Source: Deroplatys truncata
Lineage: Eukaryota; Arthropoda; Insecta; Mantodea; Mantidae
Assembly: GCA_030765065.1 (NCBI GenBank)
Contig: CM060978.1
Location: 59,548,421 to 59,612,420 of the forward strand
Direction: 5' to 3'
Length of the DNA: 64,000 nucleotides
The notes under the pieces were generated by a model. The model made no database searches. It was not told where the DNA came from and saw only the letters and a program-made list of their open reading frames with translations. The position numbers were made by a program, and so were the translations under genes. Positions 10,460 to 22,269 of the stretch are shown here, in pieces (the stretch's first letter is position 1; each line of letters opens with the position of its first letter).

Positions 10460-11200
10460 GAGCAAGATGCAACGTCCTGAAGATAGCCTAATCTTGTGAG
10501 ACACCAAAGTGTAATATTTATGTTTCTCTTGGTTGCAATACTACTGTATTTCAAGATGAAGTTTATGCAATTGAAACCTGTATCAGGGATAATCTGAAAA
10601 TGAGGCATAAGGGAAGCAACATTTGGATTCCCTCTGTCATTGAAAGTTATCACATAACATCTAAGTTAGTTCGGAACTGCCCCTAATAAAGCCTATGGAA
10701 TTGGAAAAACACAACAAGGTTAATCTTGAGTGGGTGCCTGGACATAATGGAATTTTAGTTGATGAAAATGCAGATATCTTGGCAATAAAGGGATCTGCTC
10801 AAACATTTAGTGGACCTAAACCAGTTTTGACATAGCCTTAAACTTTGTTCGAAGAACCATTGTTGAATGGATTAATCATAAACATCAACTCGTGGGGTTC
10901 AAACAGAGGGATAGAAACACAGTAAGTGAATGATGTTCACTCACTGAAGATGTACTTAATCTCAGTAGGTGTGAAATAAACTTGATAACGGGGCTCTTGA
11001 TGAGACATTCCAAATTACGGAAACACCTACATGCAATGGGAATCTTTAGGGAGGATCCAGTATGCAGGATATGTAACAAAGAGGATGAAACTGCCTCTCA
11101 TATAGTCTTCGCATATGAAGTACTGGGTAGAGAAAGATATGAACGTTTGGGTTTAATAAACCTAAATAATTATGCTCCTAAACTGTCCTGTTCCTAATTA
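10460..11200 (+). pseudogene. LINE RNase H and zinc-knuckle region, decayed
   Basis: Plus-strand remnant of the C-terminal half of a LINE ORF2 that carries RNase H. Visible blocks are FQDEVYAIETCIRDN (about 10545-10590, where the E is a catalytic-type acidic residue), then LEWVPGHNGILVDENADILA (about 10720-10785). The latter is the hallmark WVPGHxGxxGNExAD motif of RNase H. Further on comes GLLMRHSKLRKHLHAMGI and a CRICNKEDETASHIVF block, the C-x2-C...H knuckle near the end of such proteins. A stop after VLT and frameshifts between blocks show it is dead. The strand and order are unambiguous; the clade is not determined. Confidence 0.8.
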
Positions 11201-11284
11201 AAGGGATAGGATCATTTAACTAAAACAATAATGGTAGGAGATAATACAACAAACTCTTAGGTTGGATAAGATATTCATTACGCT

Positions 11285-12250
11285 CCTCGTAAGGAAGTTA
11301 ATTTGAAGTAGTTGAATTGTTTCGTTATTTGCACCACGCTTTGGGCGTCAATTTTGAAGTAGTTTGTATTGAAGGAGTTGTACTATATTTCAACTGTTGG
11401 GGAGCCGAACTTGTAGAAGTTGCAACCGCACGTATAGTAAACAGTTTGCGGTGGCGTTTGCCCCAAGTTTAAAAAATGTTAACTTTGTAATTTTACTGTT
11501 TCTTTAAATATTATATATGTATGTTTGCCTCAGCTGGGTCAGTATTATTGTTGTAGACACGTTTCTCTTAGCAGGGTTGTGATGCGACAAGAATGTAGGC
11601 TTACACAGATTATAATTTTACTTCACTACATATATTAATCCTTGACACAATTTAAATAACACTTCACTGATATAGAGAGCTGTGAGATTCTTTTATTAAT
11701 TAATTACACGTTTTAACTTATTTTTCGTCCCACACGAATTCATATTAAATCTCTAGAGAACCCACAAGCAACGCATCCAGTTATGAGCACTGTCTGCAGG
11801 CAACTGAACTGATTTCAACCTCATAAACTTGTAAATTTCTGTATTTCAAGTCTCTGATTGGCTATTTCTAATCCAATAGAATACCTTGTTTTAACTAAAG
11901 CTTTTTCTGGTTTTTGATTGGCTATTTTATAAACTGTCACTAAAATTACATTATTGTTACTCCAATAATCAGAAGTAGTATTATTAAACTCTCAAACTCA
12001 TTATTTCCTCAAGGTTACCTCATTGTTAGCAACTTTTAACTTATTATTCTCACAGCTCCTACATTATTAAATTAAGTAATGCATTCACATAACATTGTTG
12101 AACATGTTTACAATAATATAAGCATATGTAATGACTGTTACATACATTTTACAAATTATTACATACACATATTGCTATAAGGTGGGCTGTTATTGAATTT
12201 ACATATTAATTTGACTGAAATCATTTAAGTGTTAAAAATAGTGCCTCAGG
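11285..12250 (-). repeat. Family L copy 1 (probable LTR)
   Basis: Reverse-sense copy of a roughly 1-kb family seen six times here. In its sense direction it starts near TGAGGCACTATTTTTAACAC. It passes CAATAACAGCCCACC and two CCAAT-like boxes. It then has polyadenylation-like and GTGTAAGCCTACATTC segments and ends with GACGCAGCCGAGGCAAACAT-like and CAAGTTCGGCTCCCCAACAG-like blocks. CCAAT boxes, an internal poly(A) region and terminal PBS-like motifs suggest an LTR plus leader. No gag or pol is present. Confidence 0.65.
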
Positions 12251-12890
12251 TTTCAGTGTTTAGGGCAATTACAATTCGACTCCACCACTACAACAGTCAA
12301 GTCACTACACATATTGGATTATAAAATATTAGTTATTTTCCTTAAGGATATTTAAGAATACTTTCGAAACTTGATAACAGATGTATAAATTCTGGTAGGT
12401 ACTGAATATGCCACACTAGCTTCATAAAGAAGAGGGGGAGTGACTGGTTTAATACCAGAGTCCTGGAAGTGGGTACCAGAAATGTCACTTAGACAACTTG
12501 AATTACTCATGGTTGAGCGGTAGAGGCCGAAAGTCACCTCAGAGCCATCTAGCACTAACAAGGGAAAGCTTCAGTCGGTAAGGGAGATGAATGGGGATTA
12601 ATGATTCATGAGGATCTGGAGAGTGGTCTGGGTTTCTATTCGGGGAAAAGAACCCGTCAGGTGCGGCAAATCCTCGCCGTCCTTTTTGGTTTACAGTAAC
12701 TTCAAGTGCACTATGGTTGCTACCATGTTCCTGCGCGCGGGCGCGTCTCTGTGCGAGTGTTTATACAATATTAATAAAACTGTAGTTCGTCATTGCGTTG
12801 ATCGTAATTAGATTTCGACAGTTGGTTATTTTGTTCCTTTGTTTAGGACCGTCGGCTTTCAACATATAAATATATATTTCATGCTGATTA
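12251..12890. other. No feature recognised
   Basis: Non-coding on inspection. A GC-richer patch at 12720-12760 (GCGCGCGGGCGCGT) stands out, but it has no frame or splice context. Confidence 0.5.
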
Positions 12891-13778
12891 GAGTAAAAAA
12901 ATCTGATATGTTACACTCACATGACTTTCTCTACTGTTGTACAAACTATTTTTACAAACGCTTATTCTCCATCTATTTCATACTAATCGAGATAACCATT
13001 TGTAGAAACAATCTTTTGACATGCAAAGCGAATTACATTTTACACATAGCGACCAGTTCTAAAAATATTTGACTATCGCTTAAGCCGTACTATGTTCCCC
13101 TTGTTTTGTATTTGCAAGGGCAATATAGAAATACAGTAGCCTTTAAGCATCGACATATTCTTAATAGCTGGTTGCTAGGTGCAGCACCATTCTCTTTGCT
13201 ACAGATTAATACTCTTTGCATATCCAAGACAAACAAATGAATAACGAATTCCCATTTGAGAAAATAAGTATTGAAAAATTTAAGGTAATAATAAGCAATA
13301 TCTCGAAAATGGTTCACTCAACAACAAAAATGTATATGGCATAAATTGTGTATTTTAACGCGTAGTAGTTGTGTATTTTGGAGACATTCCCAGAAAATTC
13401 AAGATATACATTTTATTTGCCATGAAAATATCTTAAACATATTATATTTTAATCAAAATAGTTTGAGCCATTTTTGAGAAAATTAAAATTTTCGAAAAAT
13501 ATTCCATGTAAAGGGTAATCTGGGTGGGGAGATTTTCTTGAAAACCTTCGTATCGCATCTCTGGAAGATACTAAACCTAAAGATACCAAGCTTGGTGTTT
13601 ATCCGACTGTTCGTTTCTGAGTTATGCTGTTCACAGACACACACACACGGACATGTTTCCAAAAATGCCTTTTTGGGATTCAGGGTGTCTTAAAACATAT
13701 TTCCGGTGAAATCTCGGTATCGAATTTTTGGGTGGAATACAATACTTCCCCTACTTACTATACATAGTAGAGAAAGTA
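12891..13778 (-). repeat. Family H, near-complete copy
   Basis: From TAAAAAAATCTGATATGTTACAC to ACATAGTAGAGAAAGT. A short deletion lies near 13366, where the usual GGTTTACCAGTTATGC block is missing. (CA)n is short. Confidence 0.9.
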
Positions 13779-14370
13779 GTATATAAATTTTGTAGTGTCT
13801 ATAATTGCGTATTTTAAATAGTGTTTGCATTTTTGCAACGTACGAGCCTATTATGTTATGTTTCTTCTTCTTTTTTTTGGCGGGGGGGGGTGTTAATGAG
13901 AACTTTATGAACGCTTTTGCCAATCGTATTTCCTTATTTTTTTGACTTGCGGTTATTTATTAATACTAGAGATATATTAATGTGATGTTAATCTTAGTAT
14001 TTATATTTAATATTTTACGCTCTAGGTTAATGGGCCATTGCTAACTACATGCCTAAGGAAGTTCGTCTACTTCCTTCCTAGCGTCAGCAGTTGCAAGTTT
14101 CGTGTAATAATAAAATATTGGCTACTTAGCATAATAAAATGTAAACTGGCGTGCATAAAATGTGGCCCACAATGCATGCAACGGATCTGTTTATGCCAGC
14201 GTGACTACCTCTGTTTCTCGAGCGTGATTTTTGCCACTGGATTTCCAATGTGCTTAACCTCCCCCAAAAGTATAGTCGAGCTGTCGAAGTGTAACATTTC
14301 AACTTAAACCTTATATTTTTGTGCTACATTGCCGTTTTCTATAGCAGCAACAACTTTAACCTTCCTCTCC
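13779..14370. other. No feature recognised
   Basis: Contains a poly-T/G tract (13862-13892). A serine/cysteine-rich 89-codon frame (14038-14307) lacks recognisable motifs. Confidence 0.45.
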
Positions 14371-14382
14371 ATGTCGCTGATG

Positions 14383-14672
14383 TCCTCCGTGGTGCAGTGG
14401 TTACCATGCCAGCCTCCAGTTCCGGAGGTTGCGGCATCAAACCCGTGGAGGGCGATGGATTTTTCGGCGTAAAATCATTAACATGGCTTTCTTTGGAAGG
14501 GAAGTAAAGCCGGTGGTTCCGTGTCGTCGATATACGGCACGTAAAAGAACCTCAAGCCTGATAAAGAGGCCTCTGAGAAAAATTACCGGTCTTTCACGCT
14601 CAATATAGAATGGGACGCTAAGAACCACAGCAGTTAAAGAGTGTCCATAAATAAAAATCAATTTTATTTTCT
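14383..14672 (+). mobile_element. tRNA-derived SINE A with perfect 12-bp target duplication
   Basis: Flanked by the identical 12-mer ATGTCGCTGATG at 14371-14382 and 14673-14684, which defines both ends. The head has an A-box-like TGGTGCAGTGGTTACCATG and a B-box-like GGTTGCGGCATCAAACCC (14427-14444). The body includes GGGAAGTAAAGCCGGTGGT and ACGGCACGTAAAAGAACCTC. The tail is A/T-rich (AAATAAAAATCAATTTTATTTT). The body recurs on the minus strand at 40966-41212. The intact duplication suggests a comparatively young insertion. Confidence 0.9.
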
Positions 14673-14704
14673 ATGTCGCTGATGAAAGCTCTCGTATATA
14701 TAAA

Positions 14705-15015
14705 TGTCGTAGCTGTCGTTTAGTTTAACCTCACATGCAAATAATTCTTCACCCCATCCTCTAGGCTTTCCTTGTGTATCAATCCTAGCTAAACTCTTTC
14801 ATAGAGGCGTTATGTGAACCAATCCTTCATTCAACATAGATTATAAACATCTTTTATTAGTTTAATGTGTTTCTCTGAATTGTTTTTCAGGTCAGTAACA
14901 AAGAACTGATACCGGTTGGATTTACTCAAAACATTGTTACCTGACGTGGAAACCTTACGGAGAGAAATACACTAGTGCGATCTAGGGGAATGGGCTACTT
15001 TTTTGTGCACACCAG
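14705..15015 (+). repeat. Unclassified repeat C, copy 1
   Basis: About 310 bp shared with 55525-55850: GTTTAACCTCACATGCAA near the start, AAAGAACTGATAC in the middle, and TGGAAACCTT-CGGAGAGAAA with GGGGAATATGCC-like sequence at the end. No coding potential or terminal structure is seen. Confidence 0.7.
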
Positions 15016-15024
15016 AGTACGTAA

Positions 15025-15026
15025 AT

Positions 15027-15067
<41 letters not shown>

Positions 15068-15068
15068 A
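15025..15068. repeat. (CA)n microsatellite
   Basis: A nearly uninterrupted run of CA dinucleotides with one AA interruption. It is not inside a family H copy. Confidence 0.95.
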
Positions 15069-15336
15069 AACTATTGGTTTACCACTAGGAAATCAATGAG
15101 TTTAGTATGAACACATCGCTTGGCTCAGTAATAAGATGGTTTTGTTGTTTTTGCTTACAACGTGGCGAAAACACAACACATACTGACCTAAAACATATTT
15201 ATTTCATTGCAATTGCAACTATAGCCTGTTTCACAATAATACATAACAAACTCAATAATAATTACAAACTAGTGTGGGAGTATAAAATGTATTAAAGAGA
15301 GAAATTGTTTAAAAGCTGATAATAAGGTTTGCCATT

Positions 15337-16727
15337 AAAAAAATCTGATGTGTTACACTCACATAAATTTCTCTACTCTTGTACAAACTATTTATACAAA
15401 TGCTTATTCTCCATATGCTTCATGTTAATCGAGATACTAATCTTATTGATAATTTTCTTGTAGATGCAAGGGGAATATGGTAGGTTTTAAGCGATAGTCA
15501 AATGTTTTAAGTACTGGTTGCTATGTGGCGCATTCCATTCTCTTTGCATGTCCAGGACATAAAAAATCTGATGTGTTACACTCACATGACTTTTTCTACT
15601 CTTGTACAAACTATTTTTACAAACGCTTATTCTCCATCTACTTCATGTTAATCGAGATAAACATTTGCAGGCTCTATCTTATTGCTAATTTTCTTGTAGA
15701 TGTAAGGGGAATATATATTTACAAGGGCAATATAGAAATACAATAGCCTTTAAGCACATACATATCTCTTAATAGCTGGTTGCTAGGTGCAGCACCATTC
15801 CCTTTGCCACAGATTAATACTCTTTGCATATCCAAAACAAAAAAATGAATAACGAATTCCCATTTGAGAAAATAAGTATTGAAAAATTTAAGGGGATAAC
15901 AAGCAATATCTCGAAAATGTTTCACTCAACAAAAAAAACTGTATATGACATAAATTGTGTATTTTAACGCGATCCACATTTTTGTGTAGTAAACTTTTGT
16001 CTATCTCTTATGGTTTACCAGTTATGCAAAAGTTGTTCACAATGAAGAATACTTTTGGAGACATTCCCAGAAAATTCAAGATAAACATATTATTTGTCAT
16101 GAAAATATCTTAAACATATGATATTTTAATCAAAATCGTTAGAGCCATTTTTGAGAAAATTAAAATTTTCGAAAAATCTTCCATGTAAAGGGTAATTTGG
16201 GGTGGGGGGATTTTCTTGAAAACCTTCGTGTCGCATCTCTGGAAGATACTGAACCTAAATACCAGGTTTGGTGTTTATCCGACTTTTCGTTTCTGAGGTA
16301 TGCTGTTCACAGACAGACAGACAGACACATACACGGACATGTTTCCAAAAATGCTTTTTTTTGGTTTCAGGGGGTCTCAAAACATGTATTTCCGGTGAAA
16401 TCTCGGTATCGAATTTTTGGGTGGAATACAACTTCCCCTACTTACTATACGTGGTAGAAAAAGTAATGAATAACGAATTCCCATTTGAGAAAAAGTATAA
16501 GTATTGGAAAATTTAAGGGAATAACAAGCAATATCTCGAAAATGGTTCACCCAACAAAAAAATATATGACATAAATTATGTATTTTAACTCGATCTACAT
16601 TTTTATGTTGTAAATTTTGTCTATCTCTTATGGTTTACCAGTTATGCAAAAGTCGTTCAGAATGAAGAAGACTTTCGGAGACATTCCCAGAAAATTCAAG
16701 ATATGCATTTCATTTGTCATGAAAATT
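15337..16727 (-). repeat. Family H tandem: partial, complete, partial
   Basis: Three units in one direction. A 224-bp 3' end (15337-15560) stops at the TCCAGGACAT point. A complete copy (15561-16465) ends GTGGTAGAAAAAGT. A third unit (16466-16727) starts internally at AATGAATAACGAATTCCC and stops at GTCATGAAAAT. The junctions are abrupt. Confidence 0.85.
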
Positions 16728-17380
16728 AGGATAAATACCAAACTTGGTATTCGAGTTCAATAACTCCCATAGAAGCAACACCAGGATTTTCAAGCAAACG
16801 TCTTCCCCAAACTGCCCTTTACACGGAAGACTTTTCGAAATGTTAATTTTCTAAAAATTGCTCTAACGATTTTAATTAAAATGGCATATGCTAAACATGT
16901 TTACAAAACAAATAGAATGTATATCTTGAACTTTCTGGGAATAACCTATGGAGTCCTCTTTATGTGGCAGGAATTTTGCGTAATCTTGCATAGCTAGTAA
17001 ACGTAAAGCGATAGACGAAAATGTATTACACCAAAAATGCAGATCCATTTAATACACTCAATTTATTTAGAATAAAATTTTCTGTGGTATAAGCAATTTC
17101 CGAGATATCCGCTATCACTGTTTCGAATTGTTCAATACCATTCTTTTAAAGCCCTGTCGACTGCCAGTTTTAAGGCCAGCATATAGCGTCCAGTTCCTGA
17201 ACATCTGATTATTATCGCTGTTCTCTTTGTATGTATAACGAAATATGTAATGTAGCTATTTCCGGAAAGCTTTATATCAATTAAAATGAAGTAGATAGGA
17301 AAATAAACTTCGGAACAAAAGTTTGTCGCTTATACAGAGGGTATAAAAAAGTCATGCGAATGTAATAATCATATGTTTTG
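16728..17380 (+). repeat. Family H, old forward copy abutting a reverse copy
   Basis: Orientation flips at 16727/16728. TAGGATAAATACCAAACTTGG begins a diverged forward copy that runs to AAAGTCATGCGAATGTAATAATC. A short reverse fragment follows (TTATTCAGAGGGGGGGCTTC, to about 17455). Confidence 0.7.
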
Positions 17381-17455
17381 TTATTCAGAGGGGGGGCTTC
17401 AAAGCATGTGTTTCTGGTAAAATATAGAATTTTTAATATATTTAGGCGCTATAAA

Positions 17456-17944
17456 ACTAATAAAAACCGAATATTCATACTTTATTAAGAAACAATAATG
17501 CAAACACTAGTCGAACCTTCCTAAAACATGAACACTGTCTCCTTTGATATCGCTGGGGGAATCCAGAAGCATTCACTCACATTATGGATATTAATGTGTG
17601 GTTACCGAATCAAAAATTCGGCGAGGAATTAATGGTATAAAAGAATATGTTTCACTTGCAGGATTCGCTATATAATCTGTTTATATTCACTGTTATGATT
17701 GTGGTCAGATCTGGAAACCAGTGTGCGCGCCTGTGGCCAGATTGCAGGCCCCTGACTATTGGTATGGCGACCACTGGCTTTAATTCTACTGCAAACTAAC
17801 AACTTGAATTAATAAAACTATTTGATCACTTATGTTATCAAAGCTACTAGTGAAATAGATACATTGTTTATATAAGCGACTGTAACTGAAAAGTTCGCTA
17901 CAATGATAATACATTAAAAAGCTTGTGAAGAAAATTAAGTACAC
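17456..17944. other. No feature recognised
   Basis: AT-rich DNA with a GC-richer patch at 17700-17780. No frame or repeat is recognised. Confidence 0.45.
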
Positions 17945-18085
17945 TTCTGGTGTGTTGAATTTACATGACTTTCTCTGCTCACTCTTCTACATACTAGAGT
18001 TACAAAAGTTTATTCTTATACCCACTTCTAGATAATCGAGATAAATCAGTAGTGACAGTAGGCTAAAACAATCCTCAGATTTTTA
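17945..18085 (-). repeat. Family H fragment, reverse
   Basis: Begins TCTGGTGTGTTGAATTTACA and keeps ACATGACTTTCTCTGC and TAATCGAGATAAA. It is truncated after about 140 bp. Confidence 0.7.
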
Positions 18086-19615
18086 CTTTCTCTACCACGC
18101 ACATAGTAGGCAGAGAAGCTATTGCATTCCACCCAAAAATACATGTTTTGAGGCTCTCTGTGTATGTGTGTGTCTGTGAACTGCATATCTCAAAAACGAA
18201 ATGTCAGATAAATACTAACTTTTTATTTAACTTCAGTACCTTCCTAAGATTCCACACGAAGATTTTCAAGAAAATTCCCCTAACCCAAACTACTTCTTAC
18301 ATGCAAACTTTTTCGAAGTATGTTTTCTCAAAAATAAATCAAGAGTCTTTAATTAAAATACCACTATTACATATAAAATGTGTATCCTGAATTTTCTGTG
18401 AATATCCTGTAAAGTCCTCTTCATTCTGAAAGAATTCTATATAATCCTGCTTCATTGGTAAACGTTAAGCGATAGACGGGTATCTACTATGCAAAAAATG
18501 CGGATCCCTTTAAAACACACAATTCAAAACCTTTTTCGTAGCCACAGCCATTTCCGAGATATCCGTTATTAATGATTCGAATTTTTCAATACTTCGTCAT
18601 TCTTTTAAAGACTTGTCGAGTTTCAGTAGTTTCTCGCGATGTCAAGGAAAGAGTACGTAAATTCAAGACCAGCATACAGCGTCCTGTTCTTAAACGTTTG
18701 ATTATCGCTGTTCCCTTTGTATCCATAACGACATGTCTAATATTATTATTTCTGCAAAGATTTATTCCAATTAAAGTAAAGTGAACAGAAAAATACGTTT
18801 CCGTAAGAATAATTTGTATACCCATTAATAAACGATATAGAGTAGAGAAAGTCAAAGTATTTTTGGAAACATGTCCGTGTGTGTGTCTGTGTGCCTGTGA
18901 ACAGCATAACTCAGAAACGAACAGTCGGATAAACACCAACCTTGGTATTTGGGTTCAGTATCTTCCAGAGATGCGACACGAAGGTTCTCAAGAAAATCCC
19001 TCCACCCCAGATTATCCTTTACATGGAACATTTTTCGAAAATTTTAATTTTCTCAAAAAAGGCTCTAACGATTTTGATTAAAACATCATATATTTAAGAT
19101 ACTTTCATGACAAATAAAATGTATATCTCGAATTTTCTGGGAATGTCTCCAAAAGTGTTCTTTATTGTGAACGACGTTTGCATCACTGGTAACCCATAAG
19201 AGATAGACAAACGTTTACTACACAAAAAATGTAAATCGCGTGAAAATACACACTTTATGTCATATATATATTTTTTCTTGAGTGAACCATTTTCAAAATA
19301 TTGCTTGTTATTCCCTTAAATTTTCCAATACTTATACTTTTTCTCAAACGGGAATTTGTTATTCATTCTTTTCTTTTGTCCTGGTAATGCAAAGAGAATA
19401 GAATACTCCACATAGCAACCAGCTCTTAAAAGATTAAGCCTAGCCTAGCCTCGGTTAAAGCCTACCAATTCCCCTTGCATCTACAAGAAAATTGGCAATA
19501 AGATTAACATCTCAATATCTCGATTAACATGAAGCATATGGAGAATAAACGTTGTAGAAATAGTTTGTACAAGAGTGGAGAAAGTCATGTGAGTGTAACA
19601 CATCAGAATTTTTCT
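18086..19615 (+). repeat. Two family H forward copies in tandem
   Basis: The first copy (18086-18855) is diverged and ends GAGTAGAGAAAGTCA. The second (18856-19615) begins mid-element at AGTATTTTTGGAAACATGTCC and ends GAGTGTAACACATCAGAATTTTT. The second is closer to the family consensus. Confidence 0.85.
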
Positions 19616-20360
19616 TCTTAGGAACTACTCAAGGAATATTTCTTAAGTTCAGGAGGTTTGTTACCGAATATATCACCAACATCTTTTGAAATAACCAAAC
19701 TAATTGCTCAAGAAGCGAAGAATTTCACAGGTTGGTCGCGTTAGATATATTACCTTAAATATCTATGTCACTAAAGCACAATATCTGGAATGGGACGATT
19801 CGTATACTAAACTATAGACGTGTATTCAAATAGGAAATGAAGGAATGCTTCCAGATGTAACCTTTCGTTTCTACTCCTTCACAGAGAGCATATTCTTTTC
19901 ATGTATTTCAAATAACAAATGCGAATTCATCCTGCCTCGGAAAGGTTCCCCATTTGACGCCTTTATTACTAAGCGTTAAACGTATTGCTACACCATTAGT
20001 CTGTAAGAGTGTGTGGTGTCAAAACAAGAGAACATTACAGGCGAGTTAATTAATAAACAATGTTTTCAACGAAATATGTCCCTAAGACACAACGCTCCGC
20101 TAAAAGAGTATGTTCTATTAAACAGTGATGCATTTTCACGGCAGACAATTCTCAGATATTACACAGTTTCTATGATAGAAGAAAAGGATTCGCAATTTGT
20201 TCTACTTTTGTCTAGTACTACATTCTCTATCAACGAAAGTTTAATAAACAAACTTTTCTAACCATGTAAAATATTCTGTATGTCGTTTATTTCACTTACA
20301 CAAGGCTTAATAATTTGAGTCCTTCTGAAAGGGGAGTGATAGGCGAAATTTTACGTTCTT
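19616..20360. other. No gene recognised
   Basis: One of the longer stretches without repeats. An 82-codon frame at 20013-20261 has no homology I recognise and no splice or start context that would support it. Confidence 0.45.
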
Positions 20361-21412
20361 TCCAAAAATTCGATACCGATATTTCAACCGTATGTTTTGA
20401 GGCCCCTGAATCCAAAGAAAGCATTCTTATAAAAGGTGTCTATATGTGTAGAAAAGTCGGAAAAGTTCTATATCTTCCACAGAAAATCCCTTGATTTAAA
20501 ACTACCTTTTATATGGAAACATTTTCGATCTTTCTGATTTTCTCAAAAATGCCTTTAATGAGTTTGATTAAAATACCTTATATTTTAATATACATGTCAT
20601 ATATGGCAAAACTGTAGTAAACTTTCTGCGAATTGCCTGTGAAATCTTCTTCATCCTGAACGAACCTCATATTACGATAAGAGGTACACAATATCTTACT
20701 ATACAGGAAATGGAGTAGATCGCGTTAAAGCACACAATTTATGTCAAAATATGTTATGACATTAACCATTTCCGAGACATTCTTTTTTATTGGTTTAGGT
20801 TTTTAAATACTTTATGCTCCTCTCAACTGTAAATCACTATTCTTTTTTTTCTGTTTCTTTTCATGCAAAGAGAACAATTTCAAAGCCAGCGACCAACTTT
20901 GAAAACATTTGACTATTGCTTTAACCTATTGTATGCTTCTTATGCCTACAACGAAATGTGTAAATGGATAATGAAGGTTTATCTGTATTAACAAAACATG
21001 GCGAGAATAACGAGCTTTTGTAAAAATGTTTTGTAGAAGAGTGAGTAGAGAAGGTCTTGTGAATGCAACCCATCCAATTTTTCCTCGTAGTCATGCCAAG
21101 ATAGCAGAATTTCAAAGCAGAATTTCTGTATTCCCCTAATAATCCCCTTGAACCTACAAGGAAATATGGTGTAAAACAATTTTTGCAAATGTTTATCTCG
21201 ATAACATGAATAATGGGTAGAGAAAGTTATGTGGATGTAACACATACGACTTTTGAAGTCATTCGCTATTGGTAATTTTTTCTTCCTTTCTTTTTCTTGT
21301 GCTCATTCAACGAGTACTGAATTTCAAAGCCAACACTTTTAATGATCTGACAAGCCTTTAAGTACAAACTAAACGCCAAGAAGAGTGGGCAGAGAAATTC
21401 ATGTGAATGACA
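20361..21412 (+). repeat. Old family H copy followed by two extra 3' ends
   Basis: A degenerate forward copy (20361-21083) starts TTTACGTTCTTTCCAAAAATTC and ends GGTCTTGTGAATGCAACCCATC. Two more 3' ends follow, each of 160-165 bp: one ends AGAGAAAGTTATGTGGATGTAACACAT (about 21250), the other AGAGAAATTCATGTGAATGACAGATT (about 21415). Together they show three 3' termini in series. Confidence 0.75.
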
Positions 21413-21561
21413 GATTGTTCAGTAATAAAATAGGACTTAATGATGTAGTGATTTAATTCATATTTATATTTAAGGGTCTGTTTATTAAGCACAAAAACAA
21501 ACAAAAGAAAACACACGAAGTTTTAAGAAGTGGAGGACCCCATTTCTGAGGTTGGACTTAC

Positions 21562-21661
21562 CTAACTCCAGAGCAGGACATTTCTCCAGCACTAGCAGGA
21601 TCGTAAGAAGCACGAGGACGGCGCCTTCTGTTATCCACGTTGTCATGGCAACTGACTTCAT
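21562..21661 (-). CDS. Candidate first coding exon of a secreted or membrane protein
   Basis: The only credible host coding sequence in the window. On the minus strand ATG at 21661 opens 33 codons: a short basic/polar start (MKSVAMTTW), a hydrophobic stretch AVLVLLTILLVL at residues 14-25, then EKCPALEL. This has the shape of a signal peptide or signal anchor. The frame runs into GTTAG|GTAAGT, a near-perfect splice donor, with the intron starting at 21561. The exon ends after one extra base, so the intron is phase 1, as is common after signal-peptide exons. An in-frame Met at 21712 is a possible longer start. No acceptor or second exon can be identified among the repeats downstream. A CpG-rich block lies 230-400 bp upstream. 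The gene identity is unknown, and a chance frame is possible. Confidence 0.4.
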
Positions 21662-21862
21662 GAGAAGACATGCACACACTTGCACGCACTCGTGAAATAC
21701 AATACAACACACATATTATCTAGCGGAATTAATGTACATTATTGTCGAATGGTTTAATGCTAATCTTTTTCTTGGGCATATTAACAACTCTGCTCGTTAC
21801 GTTTCACAACACTGGGAAGTAAACAACAAGTGAATGTACATTTCGAGATATCGATATGTTAG

Positions 21863-22070
21863 TCAATGCCATCGCGACACCACATTTCCCACACGCAGGC
21901 AGATGAAGATCGGCGCGGCGCGCTCCGTATGGTACGGCAGCCTTCGACCGACTGAAGGCAGAAGAGTGGTCGGGTGCGCCGGGTTCTCAGTCATGACGTA
22001 GACCACGTGTTGCCCGCCGTGGGGCGCCACCCCGCCCGCACCTGCAACAAGAACAACAACCGTCACTTCC
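21863..22070 (-). promoter_or_regulatory. CpG-rich block, possible promoter or exon
   Basis: About 200 bp with many CpG dinucleotides (e.g. GGCGCGGCGCGCTCCG near 21912) in otherwise AT-rich, CpG-poor DNA. It lies upstream of the signal-peptide exon on the same strand, consistent with a promoter or 5' UTR. Alternatively, minus-strand TTGTTGTTCTTGTTGCAG|G (about 22049) resembles a splice acceptor leading into a frame that runs to a stop at about 21863 (containing GGQHVVYVMTENPAHPTTL). I recognise no domain in that frame. Confidence 0.35.
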
Positions 22071-22269
22071 AGGACATAACGTGCTCACGACATATCCTCT
22101 ACCCTCCACACAACGGGAGAAATGATGCTAGGAACATTTACTTAACATTCTTAACTCTTAAGTAGTTTTCAATCTACATTTAATTACACATACAACAAAA
22201 CCTGTACAGCGGAATTGAACGGGCCTCTCGAACATTTCCGTTAAAGATATGTTGCCGTAGATAGGTCTA

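Noticed and set aside
20013-20261. 82-codon frame in repeat-free DNA
   Set aside because: No recognisable motif, splice site or codon pattern to set it above chance.
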